The notes beneath the pieces were generated by a model that worked only from the letters and a program-made list of their open reading frames with translations, ran no database searches and was not told the DNA's origin. Below, piece after piece: positions 1 through 11,136 of a stretch of 64,000 bases of DNA. How positions within the stretch are numbered: the stretch's first letter is position 1; every line of letters begins with the position of its first letter. The translations under genes and the position numbers were made by a program. Source of the stretch: an uncultured Pelagibacteraceae bacterium (GTDB lineage: Bacteria; Pseudomonadota; Alphaproteobacteria; Pelagibacterales; Pelagibacteraceae); the NCBI GenBank assembly GCA_902614905.1, contig CACMMN010000002.1:45001-109000 (forward strand), given 5' to 3'.

Positions 1-498
<498 letters not shown>

Positions 499-644
499 TA
501 TGCACAGAAAAAAATTCTGTGTTTGAATCAAATTTTTATTCAATGTTTTAAATTAAAACATTTGTGATTGTTCATCTATTCGAACAATCGGATATAGATA
601 TTGATAATTTAAAATATTCACAAATAAAATAACTATGTGTTTCT

Positions 645-720
645 TGGTGGAGGATAGCGGGATCGAACCGCTGACCTCCTGAATGCAAATCAGGCGCTCT
701 CCCAGCTGAGCTAATCCCCC
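645..720 (-). tRNA. tRNA-Ala (anticodon TGC)
   Basis: A complete 76-nt cloverleaf on the minus strand. The acceptor stem is GGGGGAT-type, the anticodon loop TTTGCAT sits on a CCTGA/TCAGG stem, the T-loop is a normal TTCGATC, and CCA is encoded. It lies in the 16S-23S spacer, as in most Alphaproteobacteria. Confidence 0.96.
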
Positions 721-729
721 AGATAAGTT

Positions 730-806
730 TGGTGGGCCGAGATAGACTCGAACTATCGACCCCACCCTTATCAAGGGTGTGCTCTAACCAACTGAGCTAC
801 CGGCCC
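730..806 (-). tRNA. tRNA-Ile (anticodon GAT)
   Basis: A complete 77-nt cloverleaf on the minus strand with GGGCCGG/TCGGCCC acceptor arms, anticodon loop TTGATAA on a CACCC/GGGTG stem, a canonical T-loop and encoded CCA. It is the first tRNA after 16S in the operon and is separated from tRNA-Ala by 9 nt. Confidence 0.96.
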
Positions 807-831
807 TCATTGTATTTAAGAGAAACACAAA

Positions 832-872
832 AAATTAAGAAGAGAAATGCGGACGGTCAACATTAACCTGTT
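832..872 (-). other. 3' arm of the pre-16S rRNA processing stem
   Basis: This segment, between 16S and tRNA-Ile, is nearly the reverse complement of a leader segment just upstream of 16S (2467-2500). The shared core is AAGAGAAATGCGGACGGT on the plus strand. Such a pair brackets 16S and forms the long duplex that RNase III normally cuts. The pairing is read directly from the sequence; the RNase III role is inferred from other bacterial rRNA operons. Confidence 0.7.
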
Positions 873-913
873 AAATATTTAGAATAAAATTTAAAAAACT
901 TTATTCATCCTTA

Positions 914-2390
<1,477 letters not shown>

Positions 2391-2466
2391 AAAACGGCGC
2401 ACACTAGCTTCCATATAAATCTAAGAATAAATTTATATGTAGTTGAAGTGTGTACGACAAATTTTG

Positions 2467-2500
2467 GTAACCTTAACCGTCCACACTTCTCTTCTTAAAT
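2467..2500 (-). other. 5' arm of the pre-16S rRNA processing stem (rrn leader)
   Basis: This leader segment pairs with 832-872 on the other side of 16S, with a few G-U pairs and mismatches. Together the arms would close a long stem around the 16S precursor. The rest of 2391-2566 is untranslated rrn leader in which I see no gene. Confidence 0.7.
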
Positions 2501-2569
2501 TTCACTTTTAAAATAGCTAATTAGGCAAAAACCTAATAATAACAATATTTTTATTGTTTGGAGAAAATG

Positions 2570-2597
2570 CTTATAGTACAAATTGCCTCTAAATCAA
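2570..2597 (-). promoter_or_regulatory. Probable sigma70 promoter of the rRNA operon
   Basis: Read leftward, TTGATT (2597-2592) and TATAAG (2575-2570) are separated by 16 bp and lie about 180 nt upstream of the 16S 5' end. This is a normal distance for an rrn leader. No second strong candidate was seen between here and 16S. Assigned by consensus match only. Confidence 0.55.
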
Positions 2598-2647
2598 GAA
2601 TTATGATCGAAAAAATCTTTAAAAAAATCAATAAAAACAACATTTTT

Positions 2648-2676
2648 TTGACTTAGAAGCGATAATAAAATAAATA
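2648..2676 (+). promoter_or_regulatory. Possible promoter of the M23 peptidase gene
   Basis: TTGACT, a 17-bp spacer and TAAATA lie directly before the ATG at 2687. Transcription would start only a few bases before the start codon, so the mRNA would be nearly leaderless. Weak, because A/T-rich DNA gives many -10-like matches. Confidence 0.35.
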
Positions 2677-2686
2677 CCTCAATAAA

Positions 2687-3988
2687 ATGGATTTTATTCA
2701 ACTTAAAATTGTTAATTTCTTAAAGAAAAACATCGAGATCTTTTTATTAATATTTCTTCTAGTAATTACAACATTTATAACTCAATTATATAACCTAAAT
2801 AATCAAAAAGTTCAGAGAGATTATTTGGAAATTTTAAGAAACTCTTATTTCAAAAAATCTGTAAACTATTTTTTTTCTAATTTAAAACCAAAGTTCGAAG
2901 ATATTGAATATAAAATCAAAGCTGGTGATACAATTGTTAATATTTTAAACGAACTAGAAGTAAACAAACATGAAGTACAAAAAATTGCTAAAGTGTTAGA
3001 AAAAGCTAAAGCTCAAAATCTAACACAAAATCAAACCATAAAACTAACATTAGAAAATACAAATAAATTGAAAGAGGTTTCTAATATTTTAATACCAGTA
3101 AGTAAATCTAGAAAATTAGAAATACTAAAAGATTTAGAAAACAATACTTTTATTAAAAGAGAAATAATAACAAATTTAGAAAAAAAAATTATTTTGAAAG
3201 AAGGTATTATAAAATCAAGTTTATATAAAAGTGCAACACAAGAAAATATCAGTCCAAATGTAATTATTGAATTTGCAAGGCTTTATGGATTTCAAGTTGA
3301 TTTTCAAAGAGACATCAGAAAAAATGACTCTTTTCAAATAATATATGAAATTTTTGTAGACGAAAATGGAGAAGTTTTTGAAAATGGTAATATAATATAT
3401 GCAAACTTAATATTGCGTGGTCAATACAATCAACTATATTATTTTCCAAAGAAAAATTTTAATGGTCACTATGATGAAAATGGTAAGAGTATAAAAAAAG
3501 CGTTAATGAAGACTCCAATCAATGGGGCAAGATTATCTTCATCTTTCGGAATGCGAAAACATCCTATTCTTGGTTACAACAAAATGCACAGAGGAACTGA
3601 CTTTGCAGCACCAGAAGGAACACCAATAATGGCGTCCGGTGATGGTGTTATAATTAAAGCTGGTTGGTGTGGCGGTGGAGGAAACTGTGTAAAAATAAAA
3701 CATAACAAAACTTATCAAACTGTATATGCTCACATGAAAAATTTTTCTAACCTTGCAGTTCCAGGAAATCGTGTGAAACAGGGACAAGTAATTGGTTACG
3801 TGGGCTCTACTGGGATGTCTACAGGTCCACATTTGCACTATGAGGTTTTAGAAAATGGAAAGAAAATTAATTCACAACTTCTTAAGCTTCCTCCAGGAAA
3901 ATCGTTAGAAGGATCTAACAGAAAAAATTTTGAAATAGTTAGATTAAAAACAGATGTGTTGAAATCTGATTTGGTTGCAAAATTTTAA
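2687..3988 (+). CDS. M23 family (LytM-type) peptidoglycan endopeptidase
   Basis: A 433-residue protein with one N-terminal transmembrane segment (about residues 17-33), a middle region rich in Lys/Asn/Glu, and a C-terminal LytM/M23 domain. The zinc-site motifs are visible: H301-x3-D305 in the stretch HRGTDFAAPEG, and H382-L-H384 near the end of the domain. Family members cut peptide cross-links in the murein sacculus, or act as inactive activators of amidases; the intact metal ligands favour an active enzyme. The membrane anchor places it in the periplasm. The gene stands alone next to the rrn operon, and its end overlaps the convergent DUF4167 gene by 4 bp. Confidence 0.9.
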   Translation: MDFIQLKIVNFLKKNIEIFLLIFLLVITTFITQLYNLNNQKVQRDYLEILRNSYFKKSVNYFFSNLKPKFEDIEYKIKAGDTIVNILNELEVNKHEVQKIAKVLEKAKAQNLTQNQTIKLTLENTNKLKEVSNILIPVSKSRKLEILKDLENNTFIKREIITNLEKKIILKEGIIKSSLYKSATQENISPNVIIEFARLYGFQVDFQRDIRKNDSFQIIYEIFVDENGEVFENGNIIYANLILRGQYNQLYYFPKKNFNGHYDENGKSIKKALMKTPINGARLSSSFGMRKHPILGYNKMHRGTDFAAPEGTPIMASGDGVIIKAGWCGGGGNCVKIKHNKTYQTVYAHMKNFSNLAVPGNRVKQGQVIGYVGSTGMSTGPHLHYEVLENGKKINSQLLKLPPGKSLEGSNRKNFEIVRLKTDVLKSDLVAKF

Positions 3989-4308
3989 TTTGTATCAAAA
4001 GAATTTTGTGTTTTATCTTTTTGTTTTTCTTTTTGCTCAATAGAAATTCTTAAAAAATGATCCGCATATTGATAATAGTTTTCAGAGAGAATTTTATCTC
4101 CATTTGAAAGTGCTTCCCTAGCTAACTCATTATACTTAGTTATTAGTTTGTCAACATTGCCATTATTTCTATTATTTTTTCTTCTAAAACCATTTTCTCT
4201 GTTGCCAAAATCTGAGTTTAACCTGCTAATTTCATTTGATCTTTTAAATGACCTATCTTGCATACCTCTGTTTCTGTTTCTTTTCTGGTTATTTTTAAAT
4301 GGTCTCAT
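3985..4308 (-). CDS. DUF4167 domain protein
   Basis: A 107-residue protein with an N-terminal half full of Arg, Asn and Gly (likely RNA- or DNA-binding and disordered). A helical core follows, with the sequence KLITKYNELAREALSNGD and a YYQYADHFLRI stretch typical of the alphaproteobacterial DUF4167 family. Its function is unknown to me. In Alphaproteobacteria this gene commonly sits next to prmC and prfA, as it does here (8 bp from prmC), which suggests a translation-related role. That role is inference. Confidence 0.8.
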   Translation of the reverse strand: MRPFKNNQKRNRNRGMQDRSFKRSNEISRLNSDFGNRENGFRRKNNRNNGNVDKLITKYNELAREALSNGDKILSENYYQYADHFLRISIEQKEKQKDKTQNSFDTN

Positions 4309-4315
4309 TAGAATG

Positions 4316-5155
4316 TTAATTTAATTTTGTGGAAACTATGCATCTATCATAATTCGATAAATCTTTTACTATTTTATTTATATAAAATTTATTTTTTTTT
4401 AAAATTCTAGTCACTATGTATTTTTGATCACTACCAATTTCAACAATTAATTTTCCATTAACCTTTAATAACTGTGATGATTTATTTATCACTTTTATTA
4501 ACATCTCAATTCCATTAATGCCTCCATTTAAAGCTTTTAATGGTTCATACTCACTAACGCCCAAATATTTAAGTTGATGTTTGTCAATATAAGGAGGATT
4601 ACTTATAATTAAATCATATTTTCCTGAATTAAAATTGTCAACATCTGTTTTTATAATTTTGACTCTATTTGTAATGTGATGTAATTTTGCATTAATTTTA
4701 GCTATTTTTACAGCCTTCAAACAATTATCAATACCAATTGCGGAGCAGTTTTTTCTATCTTTCAATATAGATGTAATTAAACATCCTGAACCAATACCTA
4801 TTTCTAAAAGCTTTTTTTTTTGATTTTTTGAAAATATATTTAAAGTTTCCTCTACTAAATGCTCTGTTTCAGGTCTTGGGATTAGCACGTTTTTATTTAT
4901 ATAAAATTCGTTTTTCCAAAACTCCTTTTTTTTTAGAATATATGCAATTGGCTCATTTGCCCTTCTTCTCTCTATTTTTAACAAAAACTTGTTATAGCTA
5001 TCAATAGTAATCTTTTTTTTCAAGTTAAGTATCAATTCTTCTTTTGAGATATTTAAACTATCAGACAATAATAATTCTGAATCTATTTTATAGCTGGATA
5101 TGTTATTAGATTTTAATAAACCATAAGCAACATCTAATGCCTTAAGTAAATTCAT
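4316..5155 (-). CDS. prmC: Peptide chain release factor N5-glutamine methyltransferase
   Basis: A 279-residue protein with an N-terminal helical substrate-binding domain and a class I SAM-methyltransferase fold. The SAM-binding loop is [10 protein letters not shown] and the catalytic motif is NPPYI, the signature of enzymes that methylate glutamine in proteins. PrmC methylates the GGQ glutamine of release factors. Its start overlaps the end of prfA (the factor it modifies) by 4 bp, the usual bacterial pairing. Confidence 0.95.
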   Translation of the reverse strand: MNLLKALDVAYGLLKSNNISSYKIDSELLLSDSLNISKEELILNLKKKITIDSYNKFLLKIERRRANEPIAYILKKKEFWKNEFYINKNVLIPRPETEHLVEETLNIFSKNQKKKLLEIGIGSGCLITSILKDRKNCSAIGIDNCLKAVKIAKINAKLHHITNRVKIIKTDVDNFNSGKYDLIISNPPYIDKHQLKYLGVSEYEPLKALNGGINGIEMLIKVINKSSQLLKVNGKLIVEIGSDQKYIVTRILKKNKFYINKIVKDLSNYDRCIVSTKLN

Positions 5156-6228
5156 TTATCTAAACTATTAAGTTTCTCTTCTTGAGCATGTAAATTAAGA
5201 TTATCAGCTATTTCATCAAATATCTCACCTTCCATAAACTCTTCTAATTTATGTAAAGTAAGGTTTATTCTATGATCGGTAACTCTGCCTTGGGGAAAAT
5301 TGTATGTTCTAATTCTTTCTGATCTGTCTCCGCTTCCAATTTTGCTTTTTCTATCTTTTGATCTTGCATCCTCTAATTTTTTTCTCTCTAATTCGTACAC
5401 TCTAGATCTTAAAATTTTTAGACCTTTTTCTTTATTTCTAATCTGCGATTTTTCATCTTGCTGGCTTACAACTATCCCTGTAGGAACGTGTGTGATTCTA
5501 ACTGCTGAGTCCGTAGTGTTCACACTTTGACCTCCAGGTCCACTACTTCTGAACACATCAACTCTTAAATCTTTTTCATCAATTTTTACATCAACTTCCT
5601 CAGCTTCTGGTAAAACAGCTACAGTAGCTGCGGATGTATGTACTCTACCCTGAGTTTCAGTGTCAGGAACTCTTTGTACCCTGTGAACTCCACTTTCAAA
5701 TTTAAGTGATGAATAAATATTTTTTCCTTTAATGCTCGCTATTACTTCTTTAAGACCTCCTGCATCACTTTTGGAAATACTTATTAATTCTAATAACCAT
5801 TTTTTTTTATTGCTTACTTTTTCATACATTTTAAATAAATCTGCTGCAAATAAGCTTGCTTCTAAACCACCCGTTCCAGCCCTAATTTCTATTATTGCGT
5901 TTTTTTTATCAGCATCATCTTTTGGAAGTAAAAATAATTTTAATTTTTTTTCATTAAATAATTTTTTCTTACTTAATTCATCCATCTCAATTTTTGCTAA
6001 ATCCTTCATTTCTTGATCAGAATTTGAGTCATTTAATATTTTTTTTAAATCATTTACAGTTTCTTCAAAAGATAAGTACTGTTTTGCATTAATTAAGATC
6101 TCATTTAAGTCAGAATATTCTTTTGAAATTTTTGCGAAATTTTTTTTATCTATTTTATCTGAAGATAATTTGTTTTCTAATAGTTTGTGTTTAGAGACAA
6201 TTTCTCTTACTTTATCAATGGGTATCAT
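5152..6228 (-). CDS. prfA: Peptide chain release factor 1
   Basis: A 358-residue RF1 that recognises UAA and UAG stops in the ribosomal A site and triggers peptide release. The GGQ motif is present in [10 protein letters not shown], which is the target of PrmC. The length is normal. The gene is the middle of a tight leftward series ispG-prfA-prmC with 1-4 bp overlaps, so co-transcription is likely. RF1 is the factor that would compete at the UAG codons in the interrupted trxA of this window. Confidence 0.96.
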   Translation of the reverse strand: MIPIDKVREIVSKHKLLENKLSSDKIDKKNFAKISKEYSDLNEILINAKQYLSFEETVNDLKKILNDSNSDQEMKDLAKIEMDELSKKKLFNEKKLKLFLLPKDDADKKNAIIEIRAGTGGLEASLFAADLFKMYEKVSNKKKWLLELISISKSDAGGLKEVIASIKGKNIYSSLKFESGVHRVQRVPDTETQGRVHTSAATVAVLPEAEEVDVKIDEKDLRVDVFRSSGPGGQSVNTTDSAVRITHVPTGIVVSQQDEKSQIRNKEKGLKILRSRVYELERKKLEDARSKDRKSKIGSGDRSERIRTYNFPQGRVTDHRINLTLHKLEEFMEGEIFDEIADNLNLHAQEEKLNSLDK

Positions 6229-7331
6229 TATTGCTTTTTATTAAGAATTTCTGCTTCTTTTTTTTCTACAAGAGAGACTACTTGAGAAATAATTTCATTG
6301 TTTTTTATTTTTTTGTTTTGAAGACCATTTAGATACAACATATTGCTATCTTTGCCTCCACCAGTTATTCCAATTTCTGTTTGAGAAGCTTCACCAGGTC
6401 CATTTACCACACAGCCAATAATTGAGATTGTTATAGGTGTTTTTATATGAGCTAACTTTTCTTCCAACTTTTTTACAGTTTTTATGACATCAAAACCTTG
6501 TCTTGCACAAGATGGACATGAAATTATTTTAACTCCTCTTGATCTTAAATTTAATGACTTAAGGATTTCATTGCCAATTTTAATTTCTTGGACTGGATCA
6601 TCAGAAAGAGATACTCTTAAAGTATCTCCTATACCTTCTAACAATAGTACACCTAAACCTATAGATGATTTGACGCTTCCTGGAACAAAGCTGCCAGACT
6701 CAGTAATACCTAAATGTAATGGATAATCAGTTTTTTTTGATAGTTGTCTATAAGCTGCGATCGATAAAAAAACATCAGAAGATTTTACACTTACTTTTAT
6801 CTGATCAAAATTTTTATCCTCTATTAATTTTATATTTCTTAAAGCGCTCTCAACTAAAGCTTCTGGACATGGTTCTTTATATTTTTTTAATATATCTTCC
6901 TCCAATGATCCAGCGTTAACTCCAACTCTAATTGAGCAACCGTTATATCTCGCTGATTTAACAACCTCGTTTAATTTATCCTCGCCACCAATATTCCCTG
7001 GATTTATTCTTAAGCATTTGGCGCCATTATCTGCAGCCTCTAAGGCTCTTTTATAATGAAAATGGATATCTGCTATTATTGGAACTTTGGAATGTTTGCA
7101 AATTTCTTTTAAAGCTTGAGTTGATACTTCATCAGGACATGATACTCTTACTAAATCTGCTCCCTCATTTACAAGATCATCAATTTGTTTAATTGTCCCT
7201 ATTATATCATTGGTCAGCGTATTTGTCATTGATTGAACAGATATTGGATTGGAGCCCCCAATTTTTACATCACCAACTCTGATTTCTTTTGAATTTCTTT
7301 TTAAAATATCTCTATAAGGTCTTAGACTCAT
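6228..7331 (-). CDS. ispG: 4-hydroxy-3-methylbut-2-enyl diphosphate synthase
   Basis: A 367-residue cytosolic [4Fe-4S] enzyme of the MEP isoprenoid pathway, converting MEcPP to HMBPP. It has the N-terminal TIM-barrel region with QSMTNT and the C-terminal cluster domain with the [13 protein letters not shown] and [10 protein letters not shown] cysteine motifs. The length is typical of the short bacterial form. It abuts prfA (1-bp overlap) and lysC (4-bp overlap), all leftward. Confidence 0.96.
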   Translation of the reverse strand: MSLRPYRDILKRNSKEIRVGDVKIGGSNPISVQSMTNTLTNDIIGTIKQIDDLVNEGADLVRVSCPDEVSTQALKEICKHSKVPIIADIHFHYKRALEAADNGAKCLRINPGNIGGEDKLNEVVKSARYNGCSIRVGVNAGSLEEDILKKYKEPCPEALVESALRNIKLIEDKNFDQIKVSVKSSDVFLSIAAYRQLSKKTDYPLHLGITESGSFVPGSVKSSIGLGVLLLEGIGDTLRVSLSDDPVQEIKIGNEILKSLNLRSRGVKIISCPSCARQGFDVIKTVKKLEEKLAHIKTPITISIIGCVVNGPGEASQTEIGITGGGKDSNMLYLNGLQNKKIKNNEIISQVVSLVEKKEAEILNKKQ

Positions 7332-8548
7332 AAATTATTACTTAATTTAAATTCTTGGTGAAGTATTTCAACAGATTTTTTTAAATTTTTTTTGTTAATT
7401 AAAACAGAAATCTTAATTTCTGATGTAGAAATCACCTCTATATTTATTTTTTTTTTTGCTAGAGCTTTGAACATTCTGTATGTAACTCCTGGTGTAGTGA
7501 TCATTCCTACTCCAATTATTGACACTTTTGATACATTTTTATTTATAATTAATTTTTTAAATTTGATTGATTTATTATTTTCAATAAGTCTTCGAGTTTT
7601 GATCAAGTCCTCAAGTTTTATAGTGAATGTCAAATCTGTCTCTCTTCTATTAGCTGATATATTTTGAACTACCATATCTACATTGATTGAATTTTCATAA
7701 AGAGGTCTGAAGATAGATGCTGCAACACCTGGTTTATCTTTTACACCTATCAGTGTTAATTTTGCATCATTTTTTGTAAAAGAGATTCCCCTTATAGTAT
7801 TTCTGCTAAAAATATTTTTTTTTTTTGTTATTGTTGTTCCTTTTACTTTAGAAAAAGTTGATCTCACATCAATTTCTATCCTATTTAGCCTTGCCTCTTG
7901 TATTGAAGCTGGTTGCATAATTTTTGCACCAAGAGATGCCATTTCTAACATCTCTTCATAGGATATTTTGTTTATTTTTTTTGCAGATTTTATTAGGTTT
8001 GGATCTGTAGTATAAACACCTTTTACATCAGTATATATTACACATTTTTTAGCATTAAAGAATTTTGCGCATAATATTGCACTTGTATCTGACCCACCCC
8101 TTTCGAGTGTTGTTACTCTAAATTCTGAGTTTATCCCTTGAAAACCAGTAATAATTGGTATTCCACCTACTTTGAGATAATTGATGATTTTAGTTTTTTG
8201 TATTTTTATTATTCTTGATGAACTGTAATTACCTTTGGTTATAATTGGTAATTGCCATCCTAGCCAAGATCTTGCCTTATATCCTAGTTCCTTAAGTTTC
8301 CCAGCAATTAAAGCACATGCAATTTGTTCACCAGTTGATAAAATAACATCCTTTTCATCATTTGGAAAATTTTGAGAGATTTGTTTAGTTTTTATTAATA
8401 ATTGATTTGTAACTCCACTCATCGCAGAGGATACAACAATTACTCTATATTTTTTTTTCACATAAGAAGTAATTATTTTGGCTACTTTTTCAATTTTTTT
8501 TATGGTTCCCACTGAGGTGCCACCAAATTTTAGGACAATAATTTTCAT
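7328..8548 (-). CDS. lysC: Aspartate kinase
   Basis: A 406-residue monofunctional aspartokinase. It catalyses the first step from aspartate to lysine, threonine and methionine, and feeds the dapD/dapE branch encoded later in this window. The N-terminal kinase domain opens with KFGGTSVG and contains [10 protein letters not shown]. Two ACT domains follow (about residues 265-400) and give allosteric feedback control in the family. It is first in a leftward series lysC-ispG-prfA-prmC and is divergent from ubiG across a 64-bp promoter gap. Confidence 0.95.
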   Translation of the reverse strand: MKIIVLKFGGTSVGTIKKIEKVAKIITSYVKKKYRVIVVSSAMSGVTNQLLIKTKQISQNFPNDEKDVILSTGEQIACALIAGKLKELGYKARSWLGWQLPIITKGNYSSSRIIKIQKTKIINYLKVGGIPIITGFQGINSEFRVTTLERGGSDTSAILCAKFFNAKKCVIYTDVKGVYTTDPNLIKSAKKINKISYEEMLEMASLGAKIMQPASIQEARLNRIEIDVRSTFSKVKGTTITKKKNIFSRNTIRGISFTKNDAKLTLIGVKDKPGVAASIFRPLYENSINVDMVVQNISANRRETDLTFTIKLEDLIKTRRLIENNKSIKFKKLIINKNVSKVSIIGVGMITTPGVTYRMFKALAKKKINIEVISTSEIKISVLINKKNLKKSVEILHQEFKLSNNL

Positions 8549-8612
8549 TGATATATTTAATTTAAATTTTATATTTAGGTAAATATTATCATAAATAAAA
8601 AGTCAACTATCA

Positions 8613-9341
8613 ATGAAAAATATTACAATTAATAAAAAAGAAATTGACAAATTTTCAAAATTAGCGTCAGAATGGTGGGACCCTGAGGGAAAATTTAAAC
8701 CATTGCACAAATTTAATCCAGTTAGACTTAATTATATAAAAAAATGTATTGTTAAAGATATTAAAAAAAAAACTACTGCCAAACCTTTAAATAATATTAA
8801 AATATTGGATATTGGTTGTGGAGGTGGCCTCCTTTGTGAGCCTCTTTCAAAATTGGGTGCTAAAGTTGTAGGTATAGACGCCTCTGAGAAAAACATAAAA
8901 ATTGCTAAAACCCATGCGAAACGAAGTAATTTGAAAATAAATTATTATTGCGCTTCTCCAGAAAATTTTAATTTTAAAGAGAAATTTGACGTGGTATTGA
9001 ATATGGAAATCGTAGAACATGTGGAAAATGTGAGTTTATTTCTTAAGGAAAGTACAAAATTTTTAAAAAAGGATGGAATAATGTTTATTGCAACATTAAA
9101 CAAAACACTAAAGTCATATGTTTTTGCAATACTAGGTGCGGAATATATTTTAAGATGGTTACCAATTGGAACTCATGATTGGAATATGTTTGTAGAACCA
9201 CTTAAACTTAAACAAATATGTCAAAAAAATTCATTAATTTTAGATGAAATTCTTGGTGTTAAATACAATGTCCTTTCGAGTGATTGGGAACTCTCCCCAG
9301 ATTATGATGTAAACTATATAACAAGGTTCAAAAAAATTTAG
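8613..9341 (+). CDS. ubiG: Ubiquinone biosynthesis O-methyltransferase
   Basis: A 242-residue class I SAM-dependent methyltransferase. It performs the two O-methylations of ubiquinone synthesis at the inner membrane. The N-terminal FSKLASEWWDPEGKFKPLH stretch is diagnostic of UbiG, the SAM-binding loop is LDIGCGGGLL, and NRT-like residues are found near THDWNMFVEP. Length and start are normal. The end overlaps the convergent DUF1178 gene by 4 bp. Confidence 0.94.
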   Translation: MKNITINKKEIDKFSKLASEWWDPEGKFKPLHKFNPVRLNYIKKCIVKDIKKKTTAKPLNNIKILDIGCGGGLLCEPLSKLGAKVVGIDASEKNIKIAKTHAKRSNLKINYYCASPENFNFKEKFDVVLNMEIVEHVENVSLFLKESTKFLKKDGIMFIATLNKTLKSYVFAILGAEYILRWLPIGTHDWNMFVEPLKLKQICQKNSLILDEILGVKYNVLSSDWELSPDYDVNYITRFKKI

Positions 9342-9766
9342 TTTTTTTTATCCTCAATCCAAGGAAATACTTGAGTATCAATCCCCTCTTCCTGTAATTC
9401 TCTAATCTGTTTTTTTGAAGCTGTTCCATAAATACCTTTTGAATTTTTTTTGTGATTATAATGAATTGACCTTGCTTTATATGCAAAATCATTTCCAACA
9501 TCTTCAAAATTATTTTTTATAAAGTTTTGAAATTCTAAAATCCTTTTTTTTATTTTTTGACTATTGTTTATTTTTATTTTATTTTCTTTTCTGGTTTTTA
9601 AGCTTAATACATTTGGGGCCATTATAGTTTTTTTAATTTTACTAGAATTACATAAATGACAATTAAGCAATCTTTTCTTCTTTAGTCTTTCAAATTCGCA
9701 TGAAGATGAAAACCAGCTATCAAAAGAATATTTACAGCTTATGCAATATAATTTATATCTAATCAT
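9338..9766 (-). CDS. DUF1178 family protein
   Basis: A 142-residue protein with two CxxC pairs in the first 45 residues (YCISCKYSF and CHLCNSSKI), indicating a small zinc ribbon. A basic middle and the conserved C-terminal GIYGTASKKQIRELQEEGI follow. This matches the alphaproteobacterial DUF1178 family, whose role I do not know. It is directly downstream of argJ (no gap), so it is probably co-transcribed with it. Confidence 0.8.
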   Translation of the reverse strand: MIRYKLYCISCKYSFDSWFSSSCEFERLKKKRLLNCHLCNSSKIKKTIMAPNVLSLKTRKENKIKINNSQKIKKRILEFQNFIKNNFEDVGNDFAYKARSIHYNHKKNSKGIYGTASKKQIRELQEEGIDTQVFPWIEDKKN

Positions 9767-11068
9767 TTAACTTCTGTAGTCTGAATTAATTTCTAAATAT
9801 TTTTTTGTAAAATCCATAGTATAACAAGTAAAATTTTTTTTACCTAAATTAATATCTAATGTAATTTTTATGTAATCATTTTTCATATAATCCTTGAGAT
9901 TATTTTCAGAGTAAGTCTTGGAAATTTGTCCTTTTTCAAAAACTTTGTGGTCACCAAACATTAAACTTAGGGAGTTTATATTAAATTCTACATTATTCTT
10001 GCCAGCCGCCATCATAACTCTTCCCCAATTAGGATCTTCGCCTGCAATTGCAGTTTTAACCAAAGGAGAGTTAGCTATCGAAAAAGCTATTTTTTTAGCA
10101 TCTTCTTCATTTTTACATTTTAGTACATCTATTTGAATAAATTTTGATGCTCCTTCACCATCACTGACTACTCTCTTAGCTAAATTTAATAATACATTGT
10201 TTACAGCTTTATCAAATTCTTTTAATTTTAAATCATTAATATTCGATACATATTTATTTTTTGCGCTACCAGTTGAAAAAAAGGTAATCATGTCATTTGT
10301 GCTTGTATCACCATCACAAGATATTGCGTTAAATGTATCATTAATATTTTTTTTTAAAATTTTTTTTAAAATAGTTGAAGATAAATTTGCATCTGTAAAA
10401 ATATAAGCAAGTGTTGTAGCCATATTTGGAAATATCATTCCAGAGCCTTTGGCAATGCCATAAATTTTTACCTTTGTATTGCCTATTTTGCATTCTTCCA
10501 TTGATAATTTCGGTTTTAAATCAGTTGTAAGAATACTCATTGCTGATTTTATCCATAAATATTTGTTTTGAGTATATTTTATTTTATCAACTAAATTTTT
10601 AATTGACGATTTAATTTTAGTTACAGGAAATGGTTCTCCTATTGTGCCAGTGCAACCAAATAAAATGTCTTTAGATGTAATTCTTTTTGGATTATCCTCA
10701 TCACATTTTTGCTTGATACTTAAGAGTCTGGCGGCTTCATCTGCAATTTCTTTCAAAGAATTATATCCTTTTGAACCTGTCAAACAATTTGCATTTCGTG
10801 AATTCACTATCAGTGCTTTAATTTTTTTATTCTTTATTGAAAGGTTCCACTTAATATTTTCTGAAATAACCTTCGATTGAGTATATACTGATGCGTATTC
10901 AGCTCCATTTCTAAAATAAAAAAGTACAAGGTCGTCCCTGTTATTATTATATAAATTTGCGGAAGTTACAGAAATTGACAACCCATCCAGGTGATCCAAG
11001 TCTTGAAAGTCCCCCATTTTTGACCTGTCTTTTTTAGAAATCAAAAAATTGCTTAAATTTATAGCCAT
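9767..11068 (-). CDS. argJ: Bifunctional glutamate N-acetyltransferase / ornithine acetyltransferase
   Basis: A 433-residue ArgJ. It transfers acetyl from N-acetylornithine to glutamate in the cyclic arginine pathway. Family members cleave themselves at an Ala-Thr bond and use the Thr as nucleophile; here the site is in the PNMATTLAYIF stretch. The C-terminal NPNWGR-type motif appears as EDPNWGRVMMAAG. The length is slightly long owing to Lys/Asn-rich loops. With argB, argD and argF in this window, most of arginine synthesis is covered. Confidence 0.94.
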   Translation of the reverse strand: MAINLSNFLISKKDRSKMGDFQDLDHLDGLSISVTSANLYNNNRDDLVLFYFRNGAEYASVYTQSKVISENIKWNLSIKNKKIKALIVNSRNANCLTGSKGYNSLKEIADEAARLLSIKQKCDEDNPKRITSKDILFGCTGTIGEPFPVTKIKSSIKNLVDKIKYTQNKYLWIKSAMSILTTDLKPKLSMEECKIGNTKVKIYGIAKGSGMIFPNMATTLAYIFTDANLSSTILKKILKKNINDTFNAISCDGDTSTNDMITFFSTGSAKNKYVSNINDLKLKEFDKAVNNVLLNLAKRVVSDGEGASKFIQIDVLKCKNEEDAKKIAFSIANSPLVKTAIAGEDPNWGRVMMAAGKNNVEFNINSLSLMFGDHKVFEKGQISKTYSENNLKDYMKNDYIKITLDINLGKKNFTCYTMDFTKKYLEINSDYRS

Positions 11069-11136
11069 AATATTTAAATTTATTTGTTAATAACTATATA
11101 ATTAATTAATTATTAATGTATATGAAAAATTAAAAA

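Noticed and set aside
553-774. Leftward open frame across the tRNA-Ala/tRNA-Ile region
   Set aside because: It overlaps two clear tRNA genes; it is an artefact of RNA gene sequence.
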